A stretch of 35,678 nt of DNA from Acidobacteriota bacterium (GTDB taxonomy: Bacteria > Acidobacteriota > Terriglobia > Bryobacterales > Bryobacteraceae), in contig SYLY01000090.1 of assembly GCA_005808475.1 (NCBI GenBank), forward strand, positions 1 to 35,678, given 5' to 3'. The position numbers and the translations under genes were made by a program. The notes beneath the pieces were generated by a model that searched no databases, was not told the origin of the DNA, and saw nothing but the letters and a program-made list of their open reading frames with translations. This document shows, in pieces, positions 24,684 to 32,887 of this stretch (positions are counted from its first letter, which is position 1; the number at the start of each line of letters is the position of its first letter).

Positions 24684-25985
24684 ATGAATCGCCGACACTT
24701 CCTCCAGTCGCTCGCCGCTGCTTCCACGCTTCCGGCACAGCAACAGACCCGCCCGAACTTCGTGTTCCTATACGCCGACGACATGGGTTGGAGCGACACC
24801 GGCTTCAACGGCCGCAAGGAGTGGCGGACGCCCAACCTCGACCGGCTCGCCGCGCAGGGGACCGTCTTCGACCGCTGGTACACGGCGATGCCCTTGTGCG
24901 CTCCCTCGCGCGCGTGTCTGCTCACCGGCAAGTACACCATTCATCACACCGTGCGCGGCAACTCCACCGATATCCCGAAGTCGGAAGTCACCATCGCCGA
25001 AGCGCTGAAACCGCTGGGCTACAAAACGGCGTTGATGGGCAAGTGGCATCAGGGCAAGTTGCCCGGCGGCGGCTTCACGCATCCGCTGGATCAAGGCTTT
25101 GACCAGACGTACGGCTATCTCGACGCGATCCACGCCTGGGAGCATTTCCCGAAAAAACTCTGGCGCGGGCGCGCGGAAGAGGAAGTGAAGGGCTACAGCT
25201 CCGACCTGTTGGTGGACGAGTCGATCAAGTTCCTACAGCAGAACCGGAGCAATCCGTTCTTGCTCTACGTTCCCTTCATCGAGCCGCACTTCCACGTCGA
25301 GGCGCCGGAAGAGGATCTGAAGCTCTATCGCGGCAAGTTCACGGAGAAGGATTCCGCCAATCCCATCAACGCGCGGTACGCCGCCATGATCCACCGGCTG
25401 GACAAGAGCATCGGCCGGCTGATGAAGTCGCTGGACGATTTGAATCTCGCGAACAACACGGTCGTGGTGTTCTCTTCCGACAACGGCGCCACCTTCGAGA
25501 GCCGCAATTTCGGCGCGTCGTGGTATCACGATTCCAACCGGCCGCACCGCGGCCAGAAGCGCAGCCTCGAGGAGGGCGGCATTCGCGTGCCAGGATTGGT
25601 GCGCTGGCCGGGCCGTGTGCGCGCGGGCAACCGGTCCACGGACGTGATGCACATGACCGACGTCATGCCGACGTTCCTCGCGGCGGCCGGGACGCAGCCC
25701 GATCCGGCGTGGAAGGTGGACGGCATGAACATGCTCGACGTGTGGACCGGAAAGACGCGCGCGCCCGAGCGCACCGTATTCTGGGAATTCAATACCGAGA
25801 ACATGTCGATGCACGCGGCGATGCGCGGCGACTTCAAGCTGCTCGAGATCGGCGGCAACCGGTTCCTTTACAACGTGGCCTCGGATCCGGGCGAGCGGCG
25901 GACGCTCGCCCAGGAGAATCCGGAGATGTTCCAACGCCTGCGCCAGGAGTTGGAAGCGTGGCTGGCGACTACCGTCAAGCCGTAA
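24684..25985 (+). CDS. Tat-exported type I sulfatase
   Basis: A 433-residue sulfatase that hydrolyses sulfate esters. The N-terminus has a twin-arginine leader (NRRHFLQSLAAAS). The active-site signature CAPSRACLLTGKY begins at C72, the cysteine that must become formylglycine. Metal ligands D32-D33 (LYADDMGWSD), the K120/H122 pair (MGKWHQGK), and FSSDNGATF are all present, so it looks catalytically intact. Domain organisation is arylsulfatase A-like, with a short C-terminal subdomain (FLYNVASDPGERRTLAQENP). The substrate is unknown. Maturation would need a real FGE or anaerobic SME elsewhere, since the SUMF1-fold protein nearby lacks a key cysteine. The start at 24684 is preceded by AGGA. Confidence 0.94.
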   Translation: MNRRHFLQSLAAASTLPAQQQTRPNFVFLYADDMGWSDTGFNGRKEWRTPNLDRLAAQGTVFDRWYTAMPLCAPSRACLLTGKYTIHHTVRGNSTDIPKSEVTIAEALKPLGYKTALMGKWHQGKLPGGGFTHPLDQGFDQTYGYLDAIHAWEHFPKKLWRGRAEEEVKGYSSDLLVDESIKFLQQNRSNPFLLYVPFIEPHFHVEAPEEDLKLYRGKFTEKDSANPINARYAAMIHRLDKSIGRLMKSLDDLNLANNTVVVFSSDNGATFESRNFGASWYHDSNRPHRGQKRSLEEGGIRVPGLVRWPGRVRAGNRSTDVMHMTDVMPTFLAAAGTQPDPAWKVDGMNMLDVWTGKTRAPERTVFWEFNTENMSMHAAMRGDFKLLEIGGNRFLYNVASDPGERRTLAQENPEMFQRLRQELEAWLATTVKP

Positions 25986-26019
25986 CCCGCGGGATCGCCC
26001 GTTCCGGAACAGCGGAGGC

Positions 26020-26025
26020 TATAAT
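26020..26025 (+). promoter_or_regulatory. Consensus -10 (TATAAT) for Oar-like receptor 2
   Basis: TATAAT lies six bases before the ATG at 26032. Transcription would start at or within a few bases of the ATG, so the mRNA would be leaderless. A GGAGG upstream (26014-26018) lies too far away and before the -10, so it cannot serve that transcript. Confidence 0.5.
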
Positions 26026-26031
26026 TCCCCC

Positions 26032-29000
26032 ATGTTCCGCTTCATCGTCTGGTTAGTGGTCTGCGCCCTACTCCAGGGACAGGGCCAATACGCGACGCTC
26101 ACCGGCGTCGCCACCGACGCCTCGGGCGCCGTCGTCCCCAACGTCGAAATCCGCCTCGCCAACACCGCCACCGGAGAGGCGTACACCGCTTCCACCGATT
26201 CATCCGGCCTGTACAACCTGCCCTTGCTGAAGCCCGGCGCCTACCGGCTGGAGGCATCCCTCCAAGGATTCAAGCGCACCGTGCGTACGGGCATCGTGCT
26301 CGAGACCGGCACGCCCGCCCGCCTCGATCTCGAGCTCGAGGTCGGAGCGGCGAGCGACAGCATCACCGTGGATGCCGCGACGCCCCTGCTGCAGTCGGAG
26401 ACCGCGGCTGTCGGCGCTGTGATCCAGAACGACACCATCGTCAACATGCCGCTCATCAACCGCCGGGCGGCGCAGCTCATCCGGCTATCGGGCTTCGTCT
26501 CCGGCGGCGGCTCCGACGTCCAGTTCTCCATCGCAGGCGGACGCGGCAACAACAACATGTGGATGATCGACGGCGGCAATGCGCAGAACATCAGCCTCGG
26601 CACTCCGACGTTGAACTTCGACCCGCCGGTGGAGGCCCTTCAGGAGTTCACCGTCTCCGTCAGCAACTATGCGGCGGAACTCGGCCGCACGGGCGGCGGC
26701 GTGGTCCAAATGACAACCAAGTCCGGGACCAACCAGTTGCATGGCTCCGCCTACTACTACATCCGCAACGACGCGCTCGACGCCCGCGGCTTCTTCGCCG
26801 CCACGCGGCCCGTGCTGCGGTATCATCTGTTCGGCGTCTCGGTGGGCGGGCCCATCCGCAAGGACAAAACGCACTTCTTCTACAACTTCGAGGGCCGCCG
26901 CAACAAGGACGAGAGTCCGGTGTTCAACGGCGTGCCCAACACCGCCGAGGTCCGCGGCGACTTCTCCGGCAATCCCACCGTGATTCGCGACCCCGCGGCG
27001 GCCGGCCGCCCCGCCTTCCCCGGCAACGTGATCCCGGCCTCCCGCATCGATCCCGTGGCCCGCGCCCTGGCGGCGCTGCTGCCCGCTCCCAACGTGTCCG
27101 GCCGTCCTTCGGGAGGCGCCAATTTTCTCGCCAACTTGCCCACATTGAACCCGGTCCAGAACCATATCGTCCGGATCGATCACCAGTTCTCAGGCAACGA
27201 CCGGATTTACGGCCGCTATCTGGTCAACCGCGCCACCACCTCCGTGCTTCCGATCTATGGCGTCGCCGGAGCCGATAACCTCAGTCGCAACGCACGCGGC
27301 AACTACGACAACGTGTCCGGCACCTGGTTCCACAACGTGACGCCGGTCACGATCAACGAGGTCCGCTCCACGTTCGACAAGCGGCTGAACACCAATCAGA
27401 ACGCCGGAATCGGGACTGGCTTCAACGGCAAGCTCGGCCTGCCCGGCGTCGACCCCGATACGTTCCCACGGATCACGATGACCGGCTACACCGCGATCAA
27501 CCAGGGCGCCAACCGCCTCCAGACGCCCATCCTCGGTTTCCAGTTCGCCGACCATATGACGCACATCCGCGGCAAGCATACCTTCAAGGCCGGCTACGAA
27601 TACCGCTTTTCGCAAAACGACGACGTGAACAAGCCCCAGGGCGGCGGACTCTTCAACTTCAACAACATCGCCACCGGTAACGGTTTCGCGGCCTTTCTTC
27701 TCGGATGGGCCCAGCGCGGCCAGCGCCTGGAAACGCTGCTGCTGCGCACCCGGTCCGACGTCCACGGCGCCTTTTTCCAGGACGACTGGAAGGTCAACTC
27801 CCGCCTCACACTGAACCTCGGCCTGCGGTACGACCTGGACCAGCCTCGCTGGGAAAAGACGGATAACCGCCAGAACTCCTTCAACCGCGCCATGGTCAAC
27901 CCGGTCTCCGGCACGCCCGGCGCGGTCCGCTTCTCCGGCCGGGATGGCGAGTCCAAGTACGCGCATGCCTGGGACAAGAACAACTTCGGGCCGCGGATCG
28001 GCTTTGCCTGGCGGCCCGCCGCCAAGTGGGTGGTGCGCGGAGGCGGGGCCATGGTCTACGCCGGCCAGTACGATCAGGCGACGCCCGTGGTCGCCAACCT
28101 CGGCTTCAGCCTCAGCGTCGACCTGCTTTCGCCGGACAACGGCCTGACGCCCGCGCTTCTGCTCCGGAATGGCCTTCCGCCATTGGTGGCGCTCACCAGC
28201 GCCTCGTTGACGCCCGGCTTCGGCGCGGTTCGCCCCGGACAGGCGCCCACCAACAGCGTGGAATTCTTCGAGCCCGGCAACCGTCGCAACGGTTACTTGC
28301 TCACGACCAACCTGAACATTCAGAGGCAGATCGGCAAGGACTACCTGATCGAGGTTGGCTATCTCTCGACGCTCGGCCATAAACTACCGTCGCCCAACGT
28401 CTACACCATCAATCAGTTGCGCCCCGAACTCATGGGCGCGGGCTCCACGCAGGCGCGCCGGCCGTTTCCTCAGTTCAGCGACGTTTCGGTCCATTCGCCC
28501 GCGTTCGGCAATTCCAACTATCACGCCGGCAACGTCAAGATCGAGAAGCGCGGTTCGCACGGACTGCACTTTCAGGCCAACTACACCTACTCCCGGATGA
28601 TCGACGATCTCGAGTCGCGCAACGAACCGGGCGGCACGGCCGGCAACGGCTTCATGAACACTTACGACCGCCGGCAGGACCGCGGCCTTTCCGGCTGGAG
28701 TCTGAAGCATCGCCTGATCTTCAGCTCGGTCTGGGAGGCGCCCATCGGCAAGGGCCGCCGCCTCGACCCAGGCCCCGTGCTCGATCGCGTGTTGGGAGGT
28801 TGGTCGCTCGGCTACATTGGCGAGCTACGGAGCGGCTTCCCGTACGGCGTGATCGAACAACAGAACACCACCAACGCGTTCTCGCCTTCGCAGCGCCCGA
28901 ACATCGTGGGCAACCCGGCGCTGTCCACTTCCGGCCGGTCCAAGACCGCGTGGCTGGGGCGGTGGTTCGACCCCGCCGCCTTCGCCGCGCCCGCCGCCTT

Positions 29001-29256
29001 CACCTTCGGCAACGGCGGCCGGACCAACGGTTATGGCCCTGGAGCCGTGCAAATGGATCTGTCCGCGATGAAAGATTTCCGCATACGCGAGGGCCACCGC
29101 GCTCAGTTCCGCTGCGAAATGCTGAACTTCCTCAATCACGCCAACTTCGCGCTACCCGGCCTCAACCGCGGCGGCCCGAATTTCGGGGCAATCACCGACG
29201 TCGCCGGGGGCAACCAGTCGCGCGTGATTCAACTCGGATTGCACTACAAGTTCTGA
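26032..29256 (+). CDS. Oar-like TonB-dependent receptor with carboxypeptidase-regulatory domain (2)
   Basis: A 1074-residue outer-membrane protein with the same architecture as the one at 10444-13614 but low identity in the barrel. Signal peptide MFRFIVWLVVCALLQGQGQ. Regulatory beta-sandwich ~20-100 (ATLTGVATDASGAVVPNVEI, YNLPLLKPGAYRLEASLQGF). Plug region (IQNDTIVNMPLINRRAAQLI, GGRGNNNMWMIDGGNAQNIS, VEALQEFTVSVSNYAAELGR, GGVVQMTTKSGTNQLHG). The barrel contains DHMTHIRGKHTFKAGYEYRF, FGPRIGFAWRPAAKWVVRGG and LKHRLIFSSVWEAPIGKG and ends GLHYKF with terminal phenylalanine. It lies 46 bases after the sulfatase, so it may take up the sulfatase's product (inference), but it has its own promoter-like TATAAT. 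Confidence 0.93.
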   Translation: MFRFIVWLVVCALLQGQGQYATLTGVATDASGAVVPNVEIRLANTATGEAYTASTDSSGLYNLPLLKPGAYRLEASLQGFKRTVRTGIVLETGTPARLDLELEVGAASDSITVDAATPLLQSETAAVGAVIQNDTIVNMPLINRRAAQLIRLSGFVSGGGSDVQFSIAGGRGNNNMWMIDGGNAQNISLGTPTLNFDPPVEALQEFTVSVSNYAAELGRTGGGVVQMTTKSGTNQLHGSAYYYIRNDALDARGFFAATRPVLRYHLFGVSVGGPIRKDKTHFFYNFEGRRNKDESPVFNGVPNTAEVRGDFSGNPTVIRDPAAAGRPAFPGNVIPASRIDPVARALAALLPAPNVSGRPSGGANFLANLPTLNPVQNHIVRIDHQFSGNDRIYGRYLVNRATTSVLPIYGVAGADNLSRNARGNYDNVSGTWFHNVTPVTINEVRSTFDKRLNTNQNAGIGTGFNGKLGLPGVDPDTFPRITMTGYTAINQGANRLQTPILGFQFADHMTHIRGKHTFKAGYEYRFSQNDDVNKPQGGGLFNFNNIATGNGFAAFLLGWAQRGQRLETLLLRTRSDVHGAFFQDDWKVNSRLTLNLGLRYDLDQPRWEKTDNRQNSFNRAMVNPVSGTPGAVRFSGRDGESKYAHAWDKNNFGPRIGFAWRPAAKWVVRGGGAMVYAGQYDQATPVVANLGFSLSVDLLSPDNGLTPALLLRNGLPPLVALTSASLTPGFGAVRPGQAPTNSVEFFEPGNRRNGYLLTTNLNIQRQIGKDYLIEVGYLSTLGHKLPSPNVYTINQLRPELMGAGSTQARRPFPQFSDVSVHSPAFGNSNYHAGNVKIEKRGSHGLHFQANYTYSRMIDDLESRNEPGGTAGNGFMNTYDRRQDRGLSGWSLKHRLIFSSVWEAPIGKGRRLDPGPVLDRVLGGWSLGYIGELRSGFPYGVIEQQNTTNAFSPSQRPNIVGNPALSTSGRSKTAWLGRWFDPAAFAAPAAFTFGNGGRTNGYGPGAVQMDLSAMKDFRIREGHRAQFRCEMLNFLNHANFALPGLNRGGPNFGAITDVAGGNQSRVIQLGLHYKF

Positions 29257-29267
29257 GGCCCCGCCGT

Positions 29268-29714
29268 TCAGATCTTGCCGGGATTCTTGTAAGTCATGCG
29301 GTCGTAGATCAGGCCGGCGACGCCGCCCAGGGCCGCGCCGATCGCCGCGCCCTTGCTTCCCTTGGCTAGAGCGGCCCCGGCAGCCGCGCCCGCGGCGGCT
29401 CCAGACGTGATCAGGATCACCGAGTTCTTGGCCGAGCGTGGCGCCCTTACGGCCGGCTCCCCGGCGGACTTCTCATCGACAGCCGCGGCGGATTTGTTCG
29501 GCTCGGCTAGCAGACCGCTGGACTCGGGCTTCGCGGCCGCGGGCTTGTCCGCGCCGGCGATCAACGCGCCGATCAGGCCGAACGCGTCGACGATGGGCTG
29601 CGCCTCGCGCAGGTCCGGGGCCGGGGCTGGAGTTTCGGCGGCGAGCAGGGCCGTGGCGGTGGCCGCCGCGACGAGGATTCTGGCGATCGAGCGGATCTGG
29701 TTCACTGGGTTCAT
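29268..29714 (-). CDS. Exported glycine-zipper protein of unknown function
   Basis: A 148-residue protein with a signal peptide (RILVAAATATALLAAE), a low-complexity Ala/Pro/Lys middle region and a C-terminal glycine zipper (ITSGAAAGAAAGAALAKGSK, then GAAIGAALGGVAGLIYD). Glycine zippers pack helices in membranes or form oligomers, as in Gly-zipper lipoproteins and outer-membrane proteins. There is no lipobox cysteine. ATG 29714 follows a close GGAGG. It converges on the second receptor with an 11-base gap and lies downstream of fabH; its role is unknown. Confidence 0.75.
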   Translation of the reverse strand: MNPVNQIRSIARILVAAATATALLAAETPAPAPDLREAQPIVDAFGLIGALIAGADKPAAAKPESSGLLAEPNKSAAAVDEKSAGEPAVRAPRSAKNSVILITSGAAAGAAAGAALAKGSKGAAIGAALGGVAGLIYDRMTYKNPGKI

Positions 29715-29779
29715 TGACCTCCAGGGCTAAAGACGCGCCAGTCTCCCCCCGGTTTCCGGTGCGCGATTAAATGCGGTCA

Positions 29780-29796
29780 ATAACCGCCGGGGTTAT
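29780..29796 (-). other. Short hairpin between fabH and the glycine-zipper gene
   Basis: ATAACC (29780-29785) pairs with GGTTAT (29791-29796) across a five-base loop, in the 100-base gap after fabH. No clean T-run follows on the minus strand, so it is at best a weak terminator. Confidence 0.3.
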
Positions 29797-29814
29797 GCGA
29801 TTTTAACTCGCCGG

Positions 29815-30804
29815 TCAGAACCGCCACCGCCATAGATTGGCCCCGGCGGTAAAGCCCGCGCCCACGGCGGCGAACAGCACGTAATCGCCGTTCACCAGCC
29901 GGCCCGCCTCCAGCGCGTCGGCGGTGGCGAGCGGGATGGTGGCGCCGGTGGTGTTGCCGTACTTGTGGATGTTGATCACCACGCGATCCAGGCTCAGGCC
30001 GAGTTTCTCGGCGGCCGCCATTACGATTCGGCGGTTGGCCTGATGCGGAACCAGCAGTTTCACCTGATCGGAATGAATGCCGGTCTTGGCGAGCACCGTA
30101 CGGCAGATGTCCTCCATCTTCCGCACCGCGTACTTGAAAACCTGCTGCCCCTCCTGATGGACGTAGTGCAGGTCCTGTTCGACCGTCTCGCGCGAGGCGG
30201 GCATCCGGCTGCCGCCGGCCGGCATCCTGAGGTAGTCGCCGCCCGAGCCGTCGATCTCGTTGTGGAAGCCGATGAAGCCGGGCTCGTCGTCCGGACCGGC
30301 CTCCACCAGGAAGGCCCCGGCGCCGTCGCCGAACAGCACGCACGTGGCGCGGTCCTTGTAGTTGATGATCCGCGACATGGTGTCCGAGCCGATCACCAGC
30401 ACGCGCCGGTGCGATCCGCTCATCACCAGGTGCGCGGCGGTGGTGATGCCGTACACGAATCCGGAGCAGGCCGCCACCAGATCGAAGCCCCACGCCTTCT
30501 TGGCGCCGATCCGGTCCTGCACCAGGCAAGCGGTGGACGGAAACAGCATGTCGGGCGTGACGGTGCACAGAATGATCACTTCGATGGTGGTGGCGTCGAT
30601 GCCGCGCTGGGCGAGCGCCCGCCGCGCGGCCTCTACGGCCATGTCGGAGGTCGCCATGTCCGGCGCGGCGATGTGGCGCTCGGAAATTCCGGTGCGGTCG
30701 ACGATCCAATCGTTCGAGGTGGCGACCATCTTCTCGAGATCCGCGTTGGTGAGCACGCCGGGAGGAACGAACGTCCCGACGGCCGTGATGTGGGCGCTAG
30801 GCAT
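29815..30804 (-). CDS. fabH: Beta-ketoacyl-ACP synthase III
   Basis: A 329-residue thiolase-fold enzyme that condenses an acyl-CoA with malonyl-ACP to begin fatty acid synthesis in the cytoplasm. The catalytic triad is intact: C113 in DLVAACSGF, H254 in VPHQANRRI and N284 in YGNTTGATIPLA. Other landmarks are NDWIVDRTGISERH near the N-terminus, VLFGDGAGAFLVE and FAAVGAGFTAGANLWRW at the C-terminus. Length equals the usual ~320-330. No plsX, fabD or acpP is adjacent, so it is outside the classical fab cluster, and a role in a secondary or branched-chain primer pathway is possible. Confidence 0.96.
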   Translation of the reverse strand: MPSAHITAVGTFVPPGVLTNADLEKMVATSNDWIVDRTGISERHIAAPDMATSDMAVEAARRALAQRGIDATTIEVIILCTVTPDMLFPSTACLVQDRIGAKKAWGFDLVAACSGFVYGITTAAHLVMSGSHRRVLVIGSDTMSRIINYKDRATCVLFGDGAGAFLVEAGPDDEPGFIGFHNEIDGSGGDYLRMPAGGSRMPASRETVEQDLHYVHQEGQQVFKYAVRKMEDICRTVLAKTGIHSDQVKLLVPHQANRRIVMAAAEKLGLSLDRVVINIHKYGNTTGATIPLATADALEAGRLVNGDYVLFAAVGAGFTAGANLWRWRF

Positions 30805-30818
30805 TTTTCAATGGATGG

Positions 30819-30834
30819 CGGGGCTGCCGCCCCG
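30819..30834 (-). other. Small GC hairpin in the fabH leader
   Basis: CGGGGC (30819-30824) and GCCCCG (30829-30834) form a six-pair stem with a four-base loop, 15 bases before the fabH ATG in the 77-base gap after the DUF481 stop. It lacks a T-run, so it could be a weak terminator or a leader structure. Confidence 0.3.
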
Positions 30835-30881
30835 ATCAGTCCATGGTAGATGCCCGCCCCGGCGAAAAGCAAAAGCGCCGC

Positions 30882-31943
30882 TTAGCGCGCGAACGTGAAG
30901 CCGAGGCCGGTGGTGTACAACAAGTCGTTCTTCTTGCGCCCCCGCACGGGATTGGACAGGAACCGGTCGCTCAACGACGCGTTCCAGGTGAGCCAACCAG
31001 TCAGCTTTGCGCTGAGTCCGGTGTCGAAGTTCTGGCGGTAGGCGCCGCGATTGTACAGGTTGTTGAACATCCGGTAGCTCTGCGCGAAATTCAAACGGCT
31101 CGACAGTTTGTAGGTGAAGTCGTCACCCCAATACGCTTCCGCCGAGTTCCGCGTGAAGGGCAGCCGCGGCCGGACCGGAGGATCGAAGCGCTCATGGTTC
31201 CACGCCAAACCACCGGTCAGATCCAACCGGCCGCGCTCGCCTTTCCAGGCGTTGTAGCCCAGACCGCTGCCGATCACCACGCGAAGGTCGAGGTTCTGGA
31301 ACTTGTCGAACTCGTAGTCGTTGAACGCGTTCCAGAACAGCCGCGACTTCAGGTTGCGGCTATACGACCAGCCGCCGCGAACCGCCTGCGCCGTATCGGC
31401 GGAAACTCCATTGATCAGCGCCGAGGCCTTGACGAAGTTGAAGTACGCGGTTGTTTTGTCCTTGCGCGTCACCCGGCTGGCCGTGAACGGGGTGGTGAAG
31501 GTCGAGGTCTTGGCGTTGCCCGACGTGCCCGCCAGCCCGATGCTGCCGGTGAAGACCCACAGATCCGCGAATCCGGGACTCAGCATCCGCTCGTGGTTCT
31601 TCTGCTCCGCCGCGTCGCGCAGCGCCACGATCTCCGATGGCGCCACGGTCCGCTTCCCGTCGCCCTGGCCGACTTCCACTTGGCCGCCCGCCGTGGCGAG
31701 CGTCGCTTGCACCGTCTGTCCGCCCGGAAGCACCACGTTGAGCGGCTTCTCCGCGGTCACCGACGCCACCTGATCCCACGGCAGCGTGACGACGCCGAAC
31801 AGCGCCGTTTTGATCGTGAGCGATTTGTCGTCTTTCTTGACGATGTCGCCGGTGACACGATCACCGTTCTTCGCCACGACGACATCGGCCCGGAGCGCGG
31901 CCACCATAGCCATCGCTGCCACCCCGATCGGGAATAGTCTCAT
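30882..31943 (-). CDS. DUF481 family outer-membrane beta-barrel protein
   Basis: A 353-residue exported protein. ATG 31943 gives MRLFPIGVAAMAMVAALRAD, a signal peptide, and has GAAGAA upstream. Residues ~20-110 form a small beta domain (VVVAKNGDRVTGDIVKKDDK, LFGVVTLPWDQVASV), which is typical before DUF481 barrels. The DUF481 barrel (about 130-353) has GSIGLAGTSGNAKTSTF, FWNAFNDYEFDKFQNLDLRV, GSGLGYNAWKGERGRLDLTG and NASLSDRFLSNPVRG. The family is a putative salt-induced outer-membrane protein group with no defined function. The frame stays open upstream into the intergenic region but without protein character. Confidence 0.9.
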   Translation of the reverse strand: MRLFPIGVAAMAMVAALRADVVVAKNGDRVTGDIVKKDDKSLTIKTALFGVVTLPWDQVASVTAEKPLNVVLPGGQTVQATLATAGGQVEVGQGDGKRTVAPSEIVALRDAAEQKNHERMLSPGFADLWVFTGSIGLAGTSGNAKTSTFTTPFTASRVTRKDKTTAYFNFVKASALINGVSADTAQAVRGGWSYSRNLKSRLFWNAFNDYEFDKFQNLDLRVVIGSGLGYNAWKGERGRLDLTGGLAWNHERFDPPVRPRLPFTRNSAEAYWGDDFTYKLSSRLNFAQSYRMFNNLYNRGAYRQNFDTGLSAKLTGWLTWNASLSDRFLSNPVRGRKKNDLLYTTGLGFTFAR

Positions 31944-32179
31944 CTGTTCTTCTTTAGCACGTTGGGCGCCAATCGGAAGCTCTTGCCGAATCGCACCTCC
32001 GCGCTCGCCGCTGGCGCTGCAAAACCCGGGGAAAACGACGGACTGGTCACGAGTCCGGGACCCGCGAGGCCGCCGCTTGTGTTCTCGAGTCTGAGAATTT
32101 GTCCCGCGTTTCAAACGTCGCTGCCACCTGGCTGTGCCGCGGCGTCCCCGGCCCCGCTGTGCTAATTTCTTCAACAGGG
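31944..32179. other. Divergent intergenic region, 236 bases
   Basis: This separates the DUF481 gene from the SprT-like gene. On the plus strand TGCTAATTT (32160-32168) resembles an extended -10, twelve bases before the ATG at 32180. I see no gene, repeat or RNA structure in the rest. Confidence 0.4.
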
Positions 32180-32887
32180 ATGGCCGTCCAGACAGCGCTT
32201 CTGTTCGAGACTCCGGAACAAATCTACGATCGCGTGTTCCGGACATTGAGGCCGCGCACGCCGGTGCCGGAGATCCATGTCCGGTTCCGCAAGTTCGCCA
32301 ACGCGAACAGTTTCATCCGCCTGCGCGACGGCAAACTCGATGTGAAAATGTGCGACGTGCTCGAGGGCGCGCCCGCTCCGATTCTCGAGTCGCTCGCGTT
32401 CATCCTGATCGGCAAGCTGTTCCGGCGCGAGATTCCGGAAGTGCACGCGCATCAATACCGGCGGTTTCTCAATCGCGCCGACATGCGGCGCCAGTTGGAA
32501 AAGGTCCGCCAGGTGCGCGGCCGTAAGTTCGTCAGCGGCCCGCGCGGCGATCACTACGACCTGGAGGCGCTGTTCGAGGATCTCAACTTCCGGTTCTTCG
32601 ACGGACTGATGGCGCGGCCGCAACTCGGCTGGAGCCGCCGCCCCTCGCGAACGCTGCTCGGCCACTACGATCCCGCTCACCACGCGATCGTGCTCAGCAG
32701 CATTCTCGACCGCGCCGCGGTACCCAAGCTGGCCGTCGAATACGTCCTCTATCACGAAATGCTGCATTTGAAGCATCCAGTGGATCATCGCGGCTCGCGG
32801 CGTTGCGTCCATACACCCGAGTTCAAGCTGTCGGAGAAGCAGTTTCCGGGCCTCGCCGAGGCCAAGAAGATGCTGAAGCTGCTGTGA
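32180..32887 (+). CDS. SprT-like zinc metalloprotease domain protein
   Basis: A 235-residue cytoplasmic protein. The C-terminal half is a SprT-like zincin: LEALFEDLNFRFFDGLMARP, LGWSRRPSRTLLGHYDPAHH and the active site YHEMLHLKHP with H192, E193 and H196. A third zinc ligand is probably H211 in CVHTPEF. The N-terminal ~100 residues (FETPEQIYDRVFRTLRPRTP, VHFRKFANANSFIRLRDGKL-like) form an unfamiliar domain. Bacterial SprT-type proteins are poorly characterised; the eukaryotic relative Spartan degrades DNA-crosslinked proteins. ATG 32180 was chosen because earlier in-frame residues lack family character. The stop overlaps the next start as GTGA. Confidence 0.85.
   Translation: MAVQTALLFETPEQIYDRVFRTLRPRTPVPEIHVRFRKFANANSFIRLRDGKLDVKMCDVLEGAPAPILESLAFILIGKLFRREIPEVHAHQYRRFLNRADMRRQLEKVRQVRGRKFVSGPRGDHYDLEALFEDLNFRFFDGLMARPQLGWSRRPSRTLLGHYDPAHHAIVLSSILDRAAVPKLAVEYVLYHEMLHLKHPVDHRGSRRCVHTPEFKLSEKQFPGLAEAKKMLKLL

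Noticed and set aside
30819-30834. Rho-independent terminator after the DUF481 gene
   Set aside because: The stem has six pairs and no T-run, so I list it only as a hairpin.
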